Assembly: GCF_002795845.1 (NCBI RefSeq)
Contig: NZ_CP011797.1
Span: forward strand, 248,001-312,000
DNA: 64,000 nt
Direction: 5' to 3'
Origin: Reinekea forsetii
Lineage (GTDB): Bacteria; Pseudomonadota; Gammaproteobacteria; Pseudomonadales; Natronospirillaceae
The notes beneath the pieces were generated by a model that had not been told where the DNA came from, ran no database searches, and saw nothing but the letters and a program-made list of their open reading frames with translations. This document shows, in pieces, positions 55,671 through 64,000 of this stretch. Positions within the stretch are counted from its first letter, which is position 1. Every line of letters begins with the position of its first letter. The position numbers and the translations under genes are program-made.

Positions 55671-56276
55671 ATGCACGTTGACTTTACCCACCTGGCCAAG
55701 GCCGAGGCCTATCGATTGCTGACTCATACGGTGCTGCCGCGGCCAATCGCCTGGGTACTAACCGAAAACGAAAACCGCAGCTACAATCTGGCGCCCTTTT
55801 CCTACTTTAATATGGTCAGCAGTGATCCGGGTCTGTTGATGATCTCGGTCGGCCACAAACGAGATGGCAGCAAGAAGGATACCTGGGCCAATATTGAGCG
55901 GCGGCGGCGCTGCGTGGTCCATATTGCCAGCGGCCAACACCTCAGCGCAGTCAATGAAACGGCCCGTTCCCTGCCGGCGGAGGCATCGGAATTGGTCGCC
56001 ATCGATGCGAGCCTGATTGATGAACCCGGTTTTGATCTGCCCCGACTGAGCGCCTGTGCGGTCGCATTTGATTGCCAACTCTATGATCTGCACCTGTTAG
56101 GTGACGGCCCACAGGCGGTCATCTATCTGCAAGTCAAGGCGGCCTATCTAGCCGACGAGTTGCTGGTCAACGATCCGACCACGCCCGACGCGCAGGCCCT
56201 TGACCCACTGGCTCGGCTGGGTGGCGATGACTACGCCCAGCTGGGCACCATCACCGGCCTACCGCGTCCAGGCTGA
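55671..56276 (+). CDS. Flavin reductase-like, FMN-binding protein
   Basis: 201 residues with the split-barrel FMN fold of DIM6/NTAB flavoproteins: TVLPRPIAWVLTENENRSYNLAPFSYFNMVSSDPGLLMISV, with the S-N-x-A-P-F-S-x-F pattern that contacts FMN, then KKDTWANI and CVVHI. Substrate or partner oxygenase unknown. ATG 55671 with AAGGA upstream is chosen; an earlier in-frame ATG at 55662 touches the ribosome binding site. 79 bases after mscS; may be transcribed separately. Confidence 0.87.
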   Translation: MHVDFTHLAKAEAYRLLTHTVLPRPIAWVLTENENRSYNLAPFSYFNMVSSDPGLLMISVGHKRDGSKKDTWANIERRRRCVVHIASGQHLSAVNETARSLPAEASELVAIDASLIDEPGFDLPRLSACAVAFDCQLYDLHLLGDGPQAVIYLQVKAAYLADELLVNDPTTPDAQALDPLARLGGDDYAQLGTITGLPRPG

Positions 56277-56391
56277 CCGCACGAGCGCTCCAGCTAGAGC
56301 CTGTTAGCGACCGGCTCGACCATTCGAGTGCGCACCGCGGGTAGGCCAGATTTTGGTGAATTACCAAGCGCCTAAACCGCACCAGGTGGCA

Positions 56392-56508
56392 TCATGCCGC
56401 TACAGGCTGCTCAAGGCCACGGGCCGTGCCCAATAAGCGCTGTAAAGCCCGTTGGGCCAGCAGTCCGCCAATGATGGCCGACAATGCCGCCATCGGCTCG
56501 ATTATCAT
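56392..56508 (-). pseudogene. Possible ThiF/E1-like C-terminal fragment
   Basis: A 38-codon frame reads IIEPMAALSAIIGGLLAQRALQ and then LLG, resembling the C-terminal helix of ThiF/MoeB/E1-like proteins (P-V-x-G-x-I-G-x-x-Q-A-x-E-A-x-K). It lies downstream of, and in the same direction as, the ThiO-like gene, a natural partner. It may be debris of a lost gene or chance; the resemblance is short. Confidence 0.25.
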
Positions 56509-56547
56509 GACACAGTGGGTCCATTGTTATTTAACAGGTAAGTATAT

Positions 56548-57591
56548 CTAACAGGTCACACGCTTGAAGATATCCTCGACTAGAGCGGGCCCGAGCAACC
56601 AACCTTGCCGACTCAGGCCGTTGACACAGATAATATTGCCGTTCTGAGTGATCTTGGGTCGGTTATCGCTGTAAAAAGCCCGGTGAGTGCCCATCACTTC
56701 CAATATTTCCGCGTCGGCAAAGCCCGGATGCAGGCAATAGATCGCCGACAGCAAATCCAGTGAGCTGCGCACGGTCACCGAGCGGGTACCTCGGTCGCCT
56801 AAATCGGTGGTGCCGACGACAAAAATATTGTCCGGCTTGGGGACCACATAGACATGGAAGCGTTGTTGAATAATGCGCACCGGCCGGGTGAAATGCACTC
56901 GCTTGGTGCGCACTCGAATGGCTTCACCGCGCACCGAATGGAGGGCTTGGGCGCCGGTTTCGGCATAGGTACTGGCCTTTACTGCCCCGGCGCCGCGACA
57001 ATCGATCACCCAATCGTATTGCTTTTGCAGTACGCTACCATTGCCTTCTAGCGGCCAATGTTCGATCACCTGGGCATGCTGGCGAATGGCTCGGGTCGAG
57101 GCGGCTAGAAATTGACGATTACAAATTTGACCCTCATTCTTAAGGAAGACCGCCGTTTCAAAGCGTTCCAGATCGGGTTCCAAATTCAGCACCTCCTGGT
57201 TATACAGCATCCTGATTTGACTATGATGCTCGGGTAACAGCTGATGCATTTTCGCATAGAGGCAGAGCAGGCAGTCCTGTTCCTCTGAGAAGGAAATGGC
57301 CACGGTGCCATGCTGTTGAAAGAACACGGGGTGATGCTCGGGATCCAACTCACGCAACTGGCTCAGGGCATCGGGCCACAGGTTATGACTTTGCAATCCG
57401 AGTCGAACGACTTCCGGGGGCGCGTGAACGGCCTCGGACAGGGGCGAAATCATCCCCGCCGAGATGGTCGCTGCCCCCTGAGGATGATCAAAGGACTGGG
57501 CCTCGAATAACGTAACTCGGTGCTGGGCACCAATCAGCTTTAACGCAGCCAACCTGCCCATAACACCGGCACCGACGATGGCAACCTTCAT
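56548..57591 (-). CDS. FAD-dependent oxidoreductase, ThiO/glycine oxidase-like
   Basis: 347 residues. VAIVGAGVMGRLAALKLIGAQHRVTLFEA is the N-terminal dinucleotide-binding fold (GxGxxG), SAGMISPLSEA follows as in ThiO/DadA-type enzymes, and the C-terminus holds VGTTDLGDRGTRSV and ICVNGLSRQGWLLGPAL, the family's FAD-contacting G-x-S/L-x-x-G-W-x-L-x-P. ThiO oxidises glycine to iminoacetate for thiazole synthesis; whether this homologue is in thiamine synthesis is unproven because no thiS or thiG is nearby. Alternatively an amino acid dehydrogenase. Confidence 0.82.
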   Translation of the reverse strand: MKVAIVGAGVMGRLAALKLIGAQHRVTLFEAQSFDHPQGAATISAGMISPLSEAVHAPPEVVRLGLQSHNLWPDALSQLRELDPEHHPVFFQQHGTVAISFSEEQDCLLCLYAKMHQLLPEHHSQIRMLYNQEVLNLEPDLERFETAVFLKNEGQICNRQFLAASTRAIRQHAQVIEHWPLEGNGSVLQKQYDWVIDCRGAGAVKASTYAETGAQALHSVRGEAIRVRTKRVHFTRPVRIIQQRFHVYVVPKPDNIFVVGTTDLGDRGTRSVTVRSSLDLLSAIYCLHPGFADAEILEVMGTHRAFYSDNRPKITQNGNIICVNGLSRQGWLLGPALVEDIFKRVTC

Positions 57592-57887
57592 AATACCCTA
57601 TCCCTCTTATACCCTTAATCATCTGAGAGCCGACTGCATAACGGGCGAGCCTACAGTCTAGTTTAGGTTTTGAGTTTTGCTGAAATAAACGCGTCATGCC
57701 GGAACATCATCAGCCTTATGGATCGCTATGCCGCGAATGCCGACTCACTAGCGGCGTAGCCAGGCAATACAGACGCTTTCGAGCCTAGGACAGACAAAGA
57801 AAAGGTATTTTATTGACCGAATGGACAATTTATTATCAGTTCGAGTCGAAGTAAGCTAAGCTGCCGACAAATTATTGGGTGAAAACT

Positions 57888-58508
57888 ATGACGTGGTTGG
57901 ATATTTTGGGGTACGTGGGATCGGTGTTAGTAGCCATTTCGTTGATGATGGGCAATATCAAACGTTTGCGTTGGATCAATCTGTTCGGCGCCGCGGTCTT
58001 TAGCAGTTATGGCTTCTTGATCGAGGCGACGCCGGTATTCTTGCTTAATGGTTGGATCGTGTTGGTTGATATCTATTACCTGGTGCGGATTTATCAATTT
58101 AAAGACAATTTCGATATGGTCAAACTGTCGTCGGTGCGCACGCCCCTGTTCGAGTTGTTGATTCAGCGCTATGGCGCAGACATCGTGCAATATTTCCCTC
58201 ATGCCACGGTCGATCAACTTGACGATGCCGTGGCCCTGTTGATTTTTCGCAATATGAAGCCGGTCGGCCTGTTCGCCTATCAGCAGCATAATGAGGTTGG
58301 CGTGGTCGAGGTGCTAATCGACTATGTTATTCCCGACGCACGCGATTTTAAAACCGCCCAGTTCTTGTTTGGTCAGCACACCAGCCGGTTGCGTGGCGAG
58401 GGCATTCATCGGCTGGTTAGTTACTCCGATCGCCCGGCCCATATTGCCTACCTCAGAAAAATGGGCTTTGTTGCTGAGGCATCGGGTTTCCATCTGGATA
58501 TAGGCTAG
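57888..58508 (+). CDS. YgjV-like membrane domain fused to GNAT-like domain
   Basis: 206 residues. Residues 1-70 hold three hydrophobic helices of YgjV-type inner-membrane proteins (DILGYVGSVLVAISLMMGNIKRLRWINLFGAAVFSSYGF). The rest looks like an acetyltransferase domain: YQFKDNF, VGLFAYQQHNEVGVVEVLIDYVIPDARDFKTAQFLF, then HIAYLRKMGFVAEASGFHLDIG, where AYLRKMGF is the usual last GNAT motif. A membrane-tethered acetyltransferase is suggested; substrate unknown. ATG 57888 preferred over GTG 57879. Confidence 0.8.
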   Translation: MTWLDILGYVGSVLVAISLMMGNIKRLRWINLFGAAVFSSYGFLIEATPVFLLNGWIVLVDIYYLVRIYQFKDNFDMVKLSSVRTPLFELLIQRYGADIVQYFPHATVDQLDDAVALLIFRNMKPVGLFAYQQHNEVGVVEVLIDYVIPDARDFKTAQFLFGQHTSRLRGEGIHRLVSYSDRPAHIAYLRKMGFVAEASGFHLDIG

Positions 58509-58667
58509 GGTGCTGCGCCGACGGTTTGCGCCCGACTGGGATCGAGTTTAGGCGAGTGCGCGACAGCCATGCTGATCAGCCCGGTCTGTCCGAGTTAGCG
58601 GGGCGCGGTGGGGTATTTAGCGCTAAGCTATGTTAAAATGCCACCTTCTTACCGGACTGGTTCTGTT

Positions 58668-59267
58668 ATGAAAAAAACTTTTTTGCGCGGCATGCTGAGT
58701 ATCCTTCCCCTGGCCTTATCCGTTTGGCTGTTCTGGTCGATTATCGTCACCTTGGACGACTTGGGCCTGTCCTTTTTACAGCTCATCGGTTGGCATGCAG
58801 CCTGGGATGGAGTTGGCTTTTTGCTGATTTTCTGTCTTATCCTCGTTGTCGGTTTGGCCTTCAGTGTCAGTCCCATTCTGTGGTTGTATCAGCAATTTGA
58901 AAACCAAATGATGCGCTTTCCGCTCTTTAAAACCGTTTACGGTGCCTTTAAGGATTTAGCGTCCTTGGCCGGTAACGACGATTCGGAACTGAATCAACGT
59001 CAGACGGTCTTGATGGCGCAAACCAATGGCAGCTATATAGTTGGCTTTATCACCGCCGACAAGATGCCCGAGGCGCTGCTCACGGCACTGCCAGAGGAGG
59101 GCGACTGGGTCCCGGTGTTGTTTCAGTTGAGTTATCAGATTGCCGGTGTCACGTCATTGGTGCGCCGGGCCGATCTTATTTATGTCGACTGGTCCTTTGA
59201 AGAGGCCATGCGCTTTATGCTAACGGCCGGGGTGTCGCAGTCGAGCGCGATGAAAAAGCCGACTTAA
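58668..59267 (+). CDS. DUF502-family membrane protein
   Basis: 199 residues. LRGMLSILPLALSVWLFWSII (residues 4-25) and LLIFCLILVVGLAFSVSPI are two membrane helices; KTVYGAFKDLASL and FITADKMPEALLTALPEEGDWVPVLFQ match the DUF502 pattern of short membrane proteins with a soluble C-terminal domain. Biochemical function unknown. ATG 58668 is chosen over an upstream in-frame GTG at 58608, which would add 20 polar residues. Followed 109 bases later by the ABC-F gene. Confidence 0.85.
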   Translation: MKKTFLRGMLSILPLALSVWLFWSIIVTLDDLGLSFLQLIGWHAAWDGVGFLLIFCLILVVGLAFSVSPILWLYQQFENQMMRFPLFKTVYGAFKDLASLAGNDDSELNQRQTVLMAQTNGSYIVGFITADKMPEALLTALPEEGDWVPVLFQLSYQIAGVTSLVRRADLIYVDWSFEEAMRFMLTAGVSQSSAMKKPT

Positions 59268-59376
59268 CAAATAAGCCATAGACATTAGCGCCCGGAATCA
59301 TTTAGCATCCCGCCCTTCCTATTACCGCGCGGTCGCGCGGTCATATTGGCAATTAACCGATGGCGGAGCTGAAACC

Positions 59377-60969
59377 TTGCTGACGACTGCAAATATCACC
59401 ATGCAATTTGGCGCGAAGCCGTTGTTTGAAAATGTCTCAATCAAATTTGGCGATGGCAATCGCTATGGCCTAATCGGTGCTAATGGCAGCGGTAAGTCGA
59501 CTTTTATGAAAATTCTCGGCGGCGATCTGGAACCGAGTCTGGGCAACGTCTCGAAAGATCCCAACGAACGGATCGGTAAGTTGCACCAAGACCAATTTGC
59601 CTTCGAAGAATTTAATGTGATCGATACGGTGATCAAGGGTCACACCGAGCTGTGGCAAATTAAGGCGGAAAAAGACGCCATCTACGCTCAGGCTGAGATG
59701 ACCGAGGCCGATGGCCTGCGGGCCGGCGAGCTGGAAGGTGAATTCGCGGAAATGGACGGCTACTCGGCCGAAGCCCGAGCCGGTGAGCTCTTGCTCGGGG
59801 TCGGCATCCCGATCGAGCAGCACTACGGCCCAATGAGCGCCGTGGCACCGGGCTGGAAACTGCGCGTGTTGCTCGCCCAGGTGCTGTTTTCCGATCCGGA
59901 TATCATGCTGCTCGATGAGCCGACCAACAACCTCGATATCAATACCATTCGCTGGCTCGAAGGCGTGTTAAACGCGCGCAATTGCACCATGATCATTATC
60001 TCGCACGATCGACACTTCCTGAACAGCGTGTGCAGCCATATGGCCGATCTGGATTACAACGAGCTGCGCGTTTACCCGGGTTCATACGATGAGTATATGA
60101 CGGCCTCGACCCAGTCGCGCGAGCGCCTGTTGTCGGACAATGCCAAGAAGAAGGCCCAGATCGCCGAACTGAAAACCTTTGTCAGTCGTTTTTCTGCCAA
60201 CGCGTCCAAGTCCAAGCAGGCGACCTCGCGCGCCAAGCGGATCGATAAGATCGAGCTGGCCGATGTCAAACCCTCGAGCCGTCAAAACCCCTATATCCGC
60301 TTTGAGCAGGAGCACAAGCTGCACCGCATGGCACTCGAAGTAAATGGTCTGGCTAAAAGCTATGAATCAGCCTTATTTAATGATCTGGACTTGACCGTCG
60401 AGGTGGGCGAGCGCATTGCCGTAATCGGCCCGAACGGTATCGGTAAGTCAACCCTGATGCAGTGCCTAGTCGGGGTGTTGGAGCCAACGGCAGGTCTGAT
60501 CAAATGGTCTGAAAACGCCAATGTCGCCTACTATGCCCAGGATCATGCGGCCGATTTCAAAGAGGATCTCGATCTGGTGGCCTGGATGAACCGCTGGGGT
60601 CGCGAAGGCGATGACGAGCAGATTATTCGCGGCACCTTGGGTCGCTTGCTGTTTTCGTCGGTCGATATCAACAAGTCGGTCAATGTGATTTCCGGTGGCG
60701 AACAGGGTCGTATGCTGTTTGGCAAGATGATGCTGCAACGGCCCAACATCTTGGTGATGGATGAGCCGACCAACCACTTGGATATGGAGTCGATAGAATC
60801 CTTAAACCTGGCCCTGGAAAACTATCCGGGTACCCTGGTGTTTGTTAGCCACGACCGGGAGTTCGTTTCCAGTTTGGCAACGCGTATTATCGAGTTGACG
60901 CCCAAGGGTATTGTCGATTATCACGGCAGCTATGATGAGTACCTGGCCAGCCAGGCGATTGTCGGCTAA
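59377..60969 (+). CDS. ABC-F family ATPase, YbiT/EttA-like
   Basis: 530 residues and two ATPase domains without membrane segments. First: Walker [10 protein letters not shown], Walker [13 protein letters not shown]. Second: GPNGIGKST, signature [14 protein letters not shown], Walker [13 protein letters not shown]. The linker between them is charged and helical. The start matches YbiT closely ([36 protein letters not shown] and on). ABC-F proteins act on ribosomes. Start is TTG 59377 with GGAG nine bases upstream, so the initiating codon is non-ATG. Confidence 0.92.
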   Translation: MLTTANITMQFGAKPLFENVSIKFGDGNRYGLIGANGSGKSTFMKILGGDLEPSLGNVSKDPNERIGKLHQDQFAFEEFNVIDTVIKGHTELWQIKAEKDAIYAQAEMTEADGLRAGELEGEFAEMDGYSAEARAGELLLGVGIPIEQHYGPMSAVAPGWKLRVLLAQVLFSDPDIMLLDEPTNNLDINTIRWLEGVLNARNCTMIIISHDRHFLNSVCSHMADLDYNELRVYPGSYDEYMTASTQSRERLLSDNAKKKAQIAELKTFVSRFSANASKSKQATSRAKRIDKIELADVKPSSRQNPYIRFEQEHKLHRMALEVNGLAKSYESALFNDLDLTVEVGERIAVIGPNGIGKSTLMQCLVGVLEPTAGLIKWSENANVAYYAQDHAADFKEDLDLVAWMNRWGREGDDEQIIRGTLGRLLFSSVDINKSVNVISGGEQGRMLFGKMMLQRPNILVMDEPTNHLDMESIESLNLALENYPGTLVFVSHDREFVSSLATRIIELTPKGIVDYHGSYDEYLASQAIVG

Positions 60970-61006
60970 CGGCAAGGCGCCCCGGGCGGGGCGGGCTAAC
61001 GTATAA

Positions 61007-61044
61007 GCACAAAAAAAGAGGTCCTAGGACCTCTTTTTTTGTGC
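61007..61044. terminator. Bidirectional rho-independent terminator
   Basis: A perfect 38-base palindrome with arms of 19: GCAC, seven A, GAGGTCCT then AGGACCTC, seven T, GTGC. It has a T-run on either strand, so it can stop both the rightward ABC-F transcript and the leftward rhlE transcript, which converge here. Confidence 0.92.
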
Positions 61045-61114
61045 CTTAATGGTGCCGTTAAGCAAGCCACCGAGCTTCGCTAGGGCCGGTGGCGGGCACC
61101 TTTCAGGGCGTGTT

Positions 61115-62434
61115 CTAGCTGTTGCCGTTCGGACTGCGGCGTGGCTGCCGGGTCTTATTGCCGTCACCCTGCGGGCGCGGCGTGCGGCCACTGCTTGGCC
61201 GTGCCGGAGCACGTTGACCGTCACGGTGTTCGCTGCGCGCCGGCTTAGGCTTCTTAATGCGCGGGATCTTGACGTTGAGGGCCAGATCCGGCAACGCGCG
61301 TTCCGGCTTAAAGCCGGGGTACTCGCGCCGTTCCAACAGCTCACCGGTCAGGTTTTGAATGTCAGCCAACAGGTCGAGATCTTCATGGCAGACAAAGGAC
61401 AGGGCCTCACCGCTGGCGCCGGCTCGACCGGTCCGGCCGATACGATGGACATAGTCCGCTGGCACATTGGGCAGGTCGAAGTTGATCACGTGTGGCAGCT
61501 CATCGATATCCAGGCCGCGGGCGGCAATATCGGTCGCGACTAGGACGCGCACGGCACCGCTCTTGAAGTCGGCCAGGGCACGCGTTCGAGCACCCTGACT
61601 CTTGTTGCCGTGAATGGCCGCGGCGGTGATCTTGCTCGACTCTAATTTCGCGGCGAGGCGGTTGGCGCCGTGTTTGGTCTTGGAAAAGACCAAGACCTGC
61701 TGCCAGTTGTTGTCCCCGATCACCTGGGTGAGCAGGGAGGGTTTGCTGCCCTTATCGACCGGAATGATCCACTGGGTGACCGATTTGGCGGTGGTCACCG
61801 TCGGCGCCACGGCGATCTCGACCGGATTGTTCACGATTGTCTTCGCCAGGGTGCGCACGTCCCCGGCAAAGGTTGCCGAAAACATGAGGTTTTGTCGTTC
61901 TTTGGGCAGAACCCGAAGGATTTTTTTAATATCGTTGATAAAACCCATGTCGAGCATGCGGTCGGCTTCATCGAGCACCAGTATTTCGAGCTGATCAAAA
62001 CGCACCGCATTTTGATTGTGCAGATCCAATAGCCGACCTGGGGTAGCCACCAAGATGTCGACGCCGCGTTTCAGTTTAATCATCTGTGGATTGATCTTCA
62101 CCCCGCCGAATACTACGGCAGAACGCAATGGCAAGTATTTGCCATAGTTCACGACACTTTCTTCAACCTGGGCGGCAAGCTCACGGGTTGGTGTTAACAC
62201 CAGGGCGCGAACCTGATTGCCGCGCGCCTGATTACCCGATTCGGATAGGCGGTGCAGGATGGGCAGGGTGAAGCCCGCGGTCTTACCGGTGCCGGTTTGG
62301 GCGGCGGCCAACAGATCCCGTTGTGCGAGTACGGCCGGTATGGCCTGCAGCTGAATCGGGGTGGGTGTTTCATAACCCATATCTGAAACTGCTTTTAAAA
62401 TAGATGAAGAAAGACCTAAGTCGGCAAAACTCAT
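61115..62434 (-). CDS. rhlE: DEAD-box ATP-dependent RNA helicase, RhlE-like
   Basis: 439 residues with the complete DEAD-box motif set: Q motif TPIQ, motif I AQTGTGKT, Ia [55 protein letters not shown]. The C-terminal 60 or so residues are basic, rich in Arg, Pro and Lys ([17 protein letters not shown] and on), typical of the RhlE subgroup and likely an RNA-contacting tail. Roles in ribosome assembly and RNA turnover are known for the family. Rightward neighbour is ppnP, not co-operonic. Confidence 0.93.
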   Translation of the reverse strand: MSFADLGLSSSILKAVSDMGYETPTPIQLQAIPAVLAQRDLLAAAQTGTGKTAGFTLPILHRLSESGNQARGNQVRALVLTPTRELAAQVEESVVNYGKYLPLRSAVVFGGVKINPQMIKLKRGVDILVATPGRLLDLHNQNAVRFDQLEILVLDEADRMLDMGFINDIKKILRVLPKERQNLMFSATFAGDVRTLAKTIVNNPVEIAVAPTVTTAKSVTQWIIPVDKGSKPSLLTQVIGDNNWQQVLVFSKTKHGANRLAAKLESSKITAAAIHGNKSQGARTRALADFKSGAVRVLVATDIAARGLDIDELPHVINFDLPNVPADYVHRIGRTGRAGASGEALSFVCHEDLDLLADIQNLTGELLERREYPGFKPERALPDLALNVKIPRIKKPKPARSEHRDGQRAPARPSSGRTPRPQGDGNKTRQPRRSPNGNS

Positions 62435-62590
62435 AGCAAGGCTCTAATTGGGAGTGAATGAATGATAGAGAGAGAACTCAGTTGAATTGCGCGCGAGTAT
62501 AGCAGTAAGTTTGGTCGCGCGCGCTGTCCATTCTGGTCCGGCGCCCAAGGGCCTTTAATGTGGCTCTGGCGGGGCCTGGCGGGCGATGAT

Positions 62591-62872
62591 CTAGCCGTAG
62601 ATGCACAGATAGGCGGTGTCGATCACGACCTTGAGTTGGAACTTACTGTCGGCCGGGACATGAAACTCAGTGCCGGTCGCAAAGCTTTGCCAGGCGTCAG
62701 TACCGGGCAGGCGCACCTGCAGTTCGCCGGCCACAACCTGCATCAACTCTGCGGCCTCGGTACCGAATTCGTATTCACCGACGGCCATAACACCGATGGT
62801 AGTTGGCTTGGCATGTCCGGTTAAGGCCAGCGATTGCACGTTACCGGAAAAATATTGATTGTGTTTGATCAT
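62591..62872 (-). CDS. ppnP: Pyrimidine/purine nucleoside phosphorylase PpnP
   Basis: 93 residues, cupin-like beta barrel. Signature stretches FSGNVQSLAL, GVMAVGEYEFGTEAAELMQVVAGELQVRLPG and FHVPADSKFQLKV match the PpnP (DUF1255/YaiE) family, which phosphorolyses several nucleosides. Usual length is 93-95 residues. ATG 62872 is clear. It is transcribed in the same direction as rhlE, with 156 bases between. Confidence 0.94.
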   Translation of the reverse strand: MIKHNQYFSGNVQSLALTGHAKPTTIGVMAVGEYEFGTEAAELMQVVAGELQVRLPGTDAWQSFATGTEFHVPADSKFQLKVVIDTAYLCIYG

Positions 62873-62950
62873 GAAATTCTCATTATTGTCTGATGTTGGG
62901 GGAAGGGAGCGTCAGCGCTCAGATCGATCGATATTAAAGCCTAAAGGATG

Positions 62951-62972
62951 GCGCCAACGCAACCGTTGGCGC
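62951..62972 (-). terminator. Hairpin downstream of the EAL-HDOD gene
   Basis: GCGCCAACG (62951-62959) and CGTTGGCGC (62964-62972) form a 9-bp stem with a four-base loop, 43 bases past the stop of the leftward EAL-HDOD gene. There is no clean T-run, so terminator function is tentative. Confidence 0.4.
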
Positions 62973-63014
62973 GCGCCAAACCGCTGTTCGGCTTCGGCCC
63001 CGCCGATGATGGTG

Positions 63015-64000
63015 CTAGTTCAGCAGGGCGAGCAGCTGCTCGGCTTCTGTTTCGCTGACCAAGAATAGGCGGAAAAAGTCATGCAACGGATAGCTGTCCT
63101 GAAACGCCGTCAGGTGGTCCCAGCGGCCCTCGATCATATATTGCAACAGCGTGAGCAGTTCACCCGCCGGGCCGGCGCGCTCGATCAGCGCCGCTCGGGT
63201 GTTGGTATCGAGCGGTAAATTGGCCAGGACCTCATCTAAGGGGCGGTCCAAGAACGCATCGATGACCGACAAAAAACCAATAAAAAAGCATTCCCCGGCT
63301 GGGAATGAGCCCAGAAATTGACCGAAGCGTTCCAAGGCAATGGCGCGCAACAGGGTTTGGCGTAGCAGCTCGTGAGGCTTGTCGTCCAGGTCGGTGAGCG
63401 CGATCAAGGACACCCATTGGCGCAATTTATCGAGCCCGAACACGACTAGGGCCTGTTCGATATTTCTGATCGGTGTGATGCGGACATGGATGCCGAGATT
63501 GGCCAGGCGCAATAATTTGACCGTCAGCACCGGGTCATTTTTGAGGATCGCCGCCAAGGTTTCAAGCCGGACCTCAGGATCCATCAAGGCCCTGAGCAGC
63601 TGTAGTGTGGAGATTTTTGAGGGTCGAGCAAGGCGCTGATGAGTGAGTTGCGGCCGACAGAAAAAATAGCCCTGGTAGTAATCAAAGCCGAGGCTTTCAG
63701 CCAGTTGAAAATGGCCCTGGGTTTCAATCTTTTCAGCCAGCAACTTAACACTATACTGCGCCAGCTCGCCGACCAAGAGGGCAATTTTATCCTCATCCAA
63801 GGCCTGAAAGTCGATCTTGATGATATCGGCCCAGGGCAGTAACTTGGCGGTACTGAGGGTCATATCGAAGTCATCGAGTGCGATCTGATAGCCCTGCATC
63901 TTGAGATTTTGCACCGCGGCTATGACGGCCGGAGTGACCGTAACGGTTTCCAGTATTTCAACAATGGCAGTGCTGGCATCAAGCGGTAGAGGCTGCAATA
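63015..64000 (-). CDS. EAL-HDOD domain signalling protein (partial, N-terminus beyond window)
   Basis: The frame runs off the right edge; ~328 residues are visible. The visible EAL part starts within the barrel (VEILETVTVTPAV, then YQIALDDFD, IIKIDF and LLAEKIET, followed by GFDYYQGYFFCRP), and residues ~135-327 form an HDOD domain (LLRALMDPEVRLETLAAILKNDPVLTVKLLRLAN). This is the YuxH-type layout linked to cyclic-di-GMP or regulatory binding. The N-terminal EAL catalytic Glu and metal motifs are outside the window, so enzymatic activity cannot be judged. The visible DDFD and EKIET segments are the usual late EAL motifs. Confidence 0.88.
   Translation of the reverse strand, partial: LQPLPLDASTAIVEILETVTVTPAVIAAVQNLKMQGYQIALDDFDMTLSTAKLLPWADIIKIDFQALDEDKIALLVGELAQYSVKLLAEKIETQGHFQLAESLGFDYYQGYFFCRPQLTHQRLARPSKISTLQLLRALMDPEVRLETLAAILKNDPVLTVKLLRLANLGIHVRITPIRNIEQALVVFGLDKLRQWVSLIALTDLDDKPHELLRQTLLRAIALERFGQFLGSFPAGECFFIGFLSVIDAFLDRPLDEVLANLPLDTNTRAALIERAGPAGELLTLLQYMIEGRWDHLTAFQDSYPLHDFFRLFLVSETEAEQLLALLN

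Noticed and set aside
61049-61543. 164-codon plus-strand frame downstream of the terminator
   Set aside because: It is antisense to rhlE and its residues mirror the basic C-terminal tail of the helicase; no independent support.

Overview
The window reads as the chromosome of a free-living, probably marine, gammaproteobacterium. The signs are the exosortase A (XrtA/PEP-CTERM) exopolysaccharide locus, the glmU-glmS pair, and MscS, RhlE, PpnP, YbiT-type ABC-F and EAL-HDOD housekeeping or regulatory genes. Genus cannot be fixed by reading alone. No rRNA, tRNA or CRISPR array was seen.

Region 1 (1-28.7 kb) is an XrtA-associated exopolysaccharide and protein-sorting locus. It holds two polysaccharide deacetylases (one cut by the left edge), a FemAB-like transferase with a coiled-coil extension, exosortase A fused to an EpsI domain, and an ATP-grasp enzyme. 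It also has five glycosyltransferases, a low-molecular-weight tyrosine phosphatase, an O-antigen-ligase-like polymerase, an acyltransferase, a secreted beta-helix protein, a CapK-like adenylate-forming enzyme, an MsbA/PglK-type ABC exporter and a DegT-type aminotransferase. The hallmark trio prsT-prsR-prsK (TPR lipoprotein, sigma-54 activator, histidine kinase) follows. Two small lipoproteins with fibronectin-III-like domains close the region. No PEP-CTERM substrate protein is encoded here.

Region 2 (29.0-32.4 kb) is glmU-glmS, which supply UDP-GlcNAc and so feed cell wall and surface polysaccharide synthesis.

Region 3 (32.4-53.3 kb) is a visibly AT-richer accessory island lying between intact glmS and a decayed second copy of the glmS 3' end (52951-53335), which is followed at once by a truncated IS256-family transposase remnant. 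It carries two convergent nitrogen-scavenging operons. The rightward operon, with a divergent GntR regulator and a palindromic operator, encodes a BMP-type ABC importer, a biuret amidohydrolase (BiuH-like), a second cysteine hydrolase and a cupin. The leftward operon, with a divergent LysR regulator, encodes an AtzF-type allophanate hydrolase, a Dpp/Opp-type ABC importer and a formamidase (AmiF-like). Read together they predict uptake of biuret or related ureides, hydrolysis to allophanate and then ammonia and CO2, plus ammonia from formamide. A gamma-glutamyltransferase homologue and a TauE/SafE exporter complete the island.

Region 4 (53.6-64 kb) returns to backbone: a small Cys-pair protein, thioesterase, mscS, flavin reductase-like protein, ThiO-like oxidase, a YgjV-GNAT fusion, a DUF502 protein, ABC-F ATPase, RhlE, PpnP and an EAL-HDOD protein cut by the right edge.
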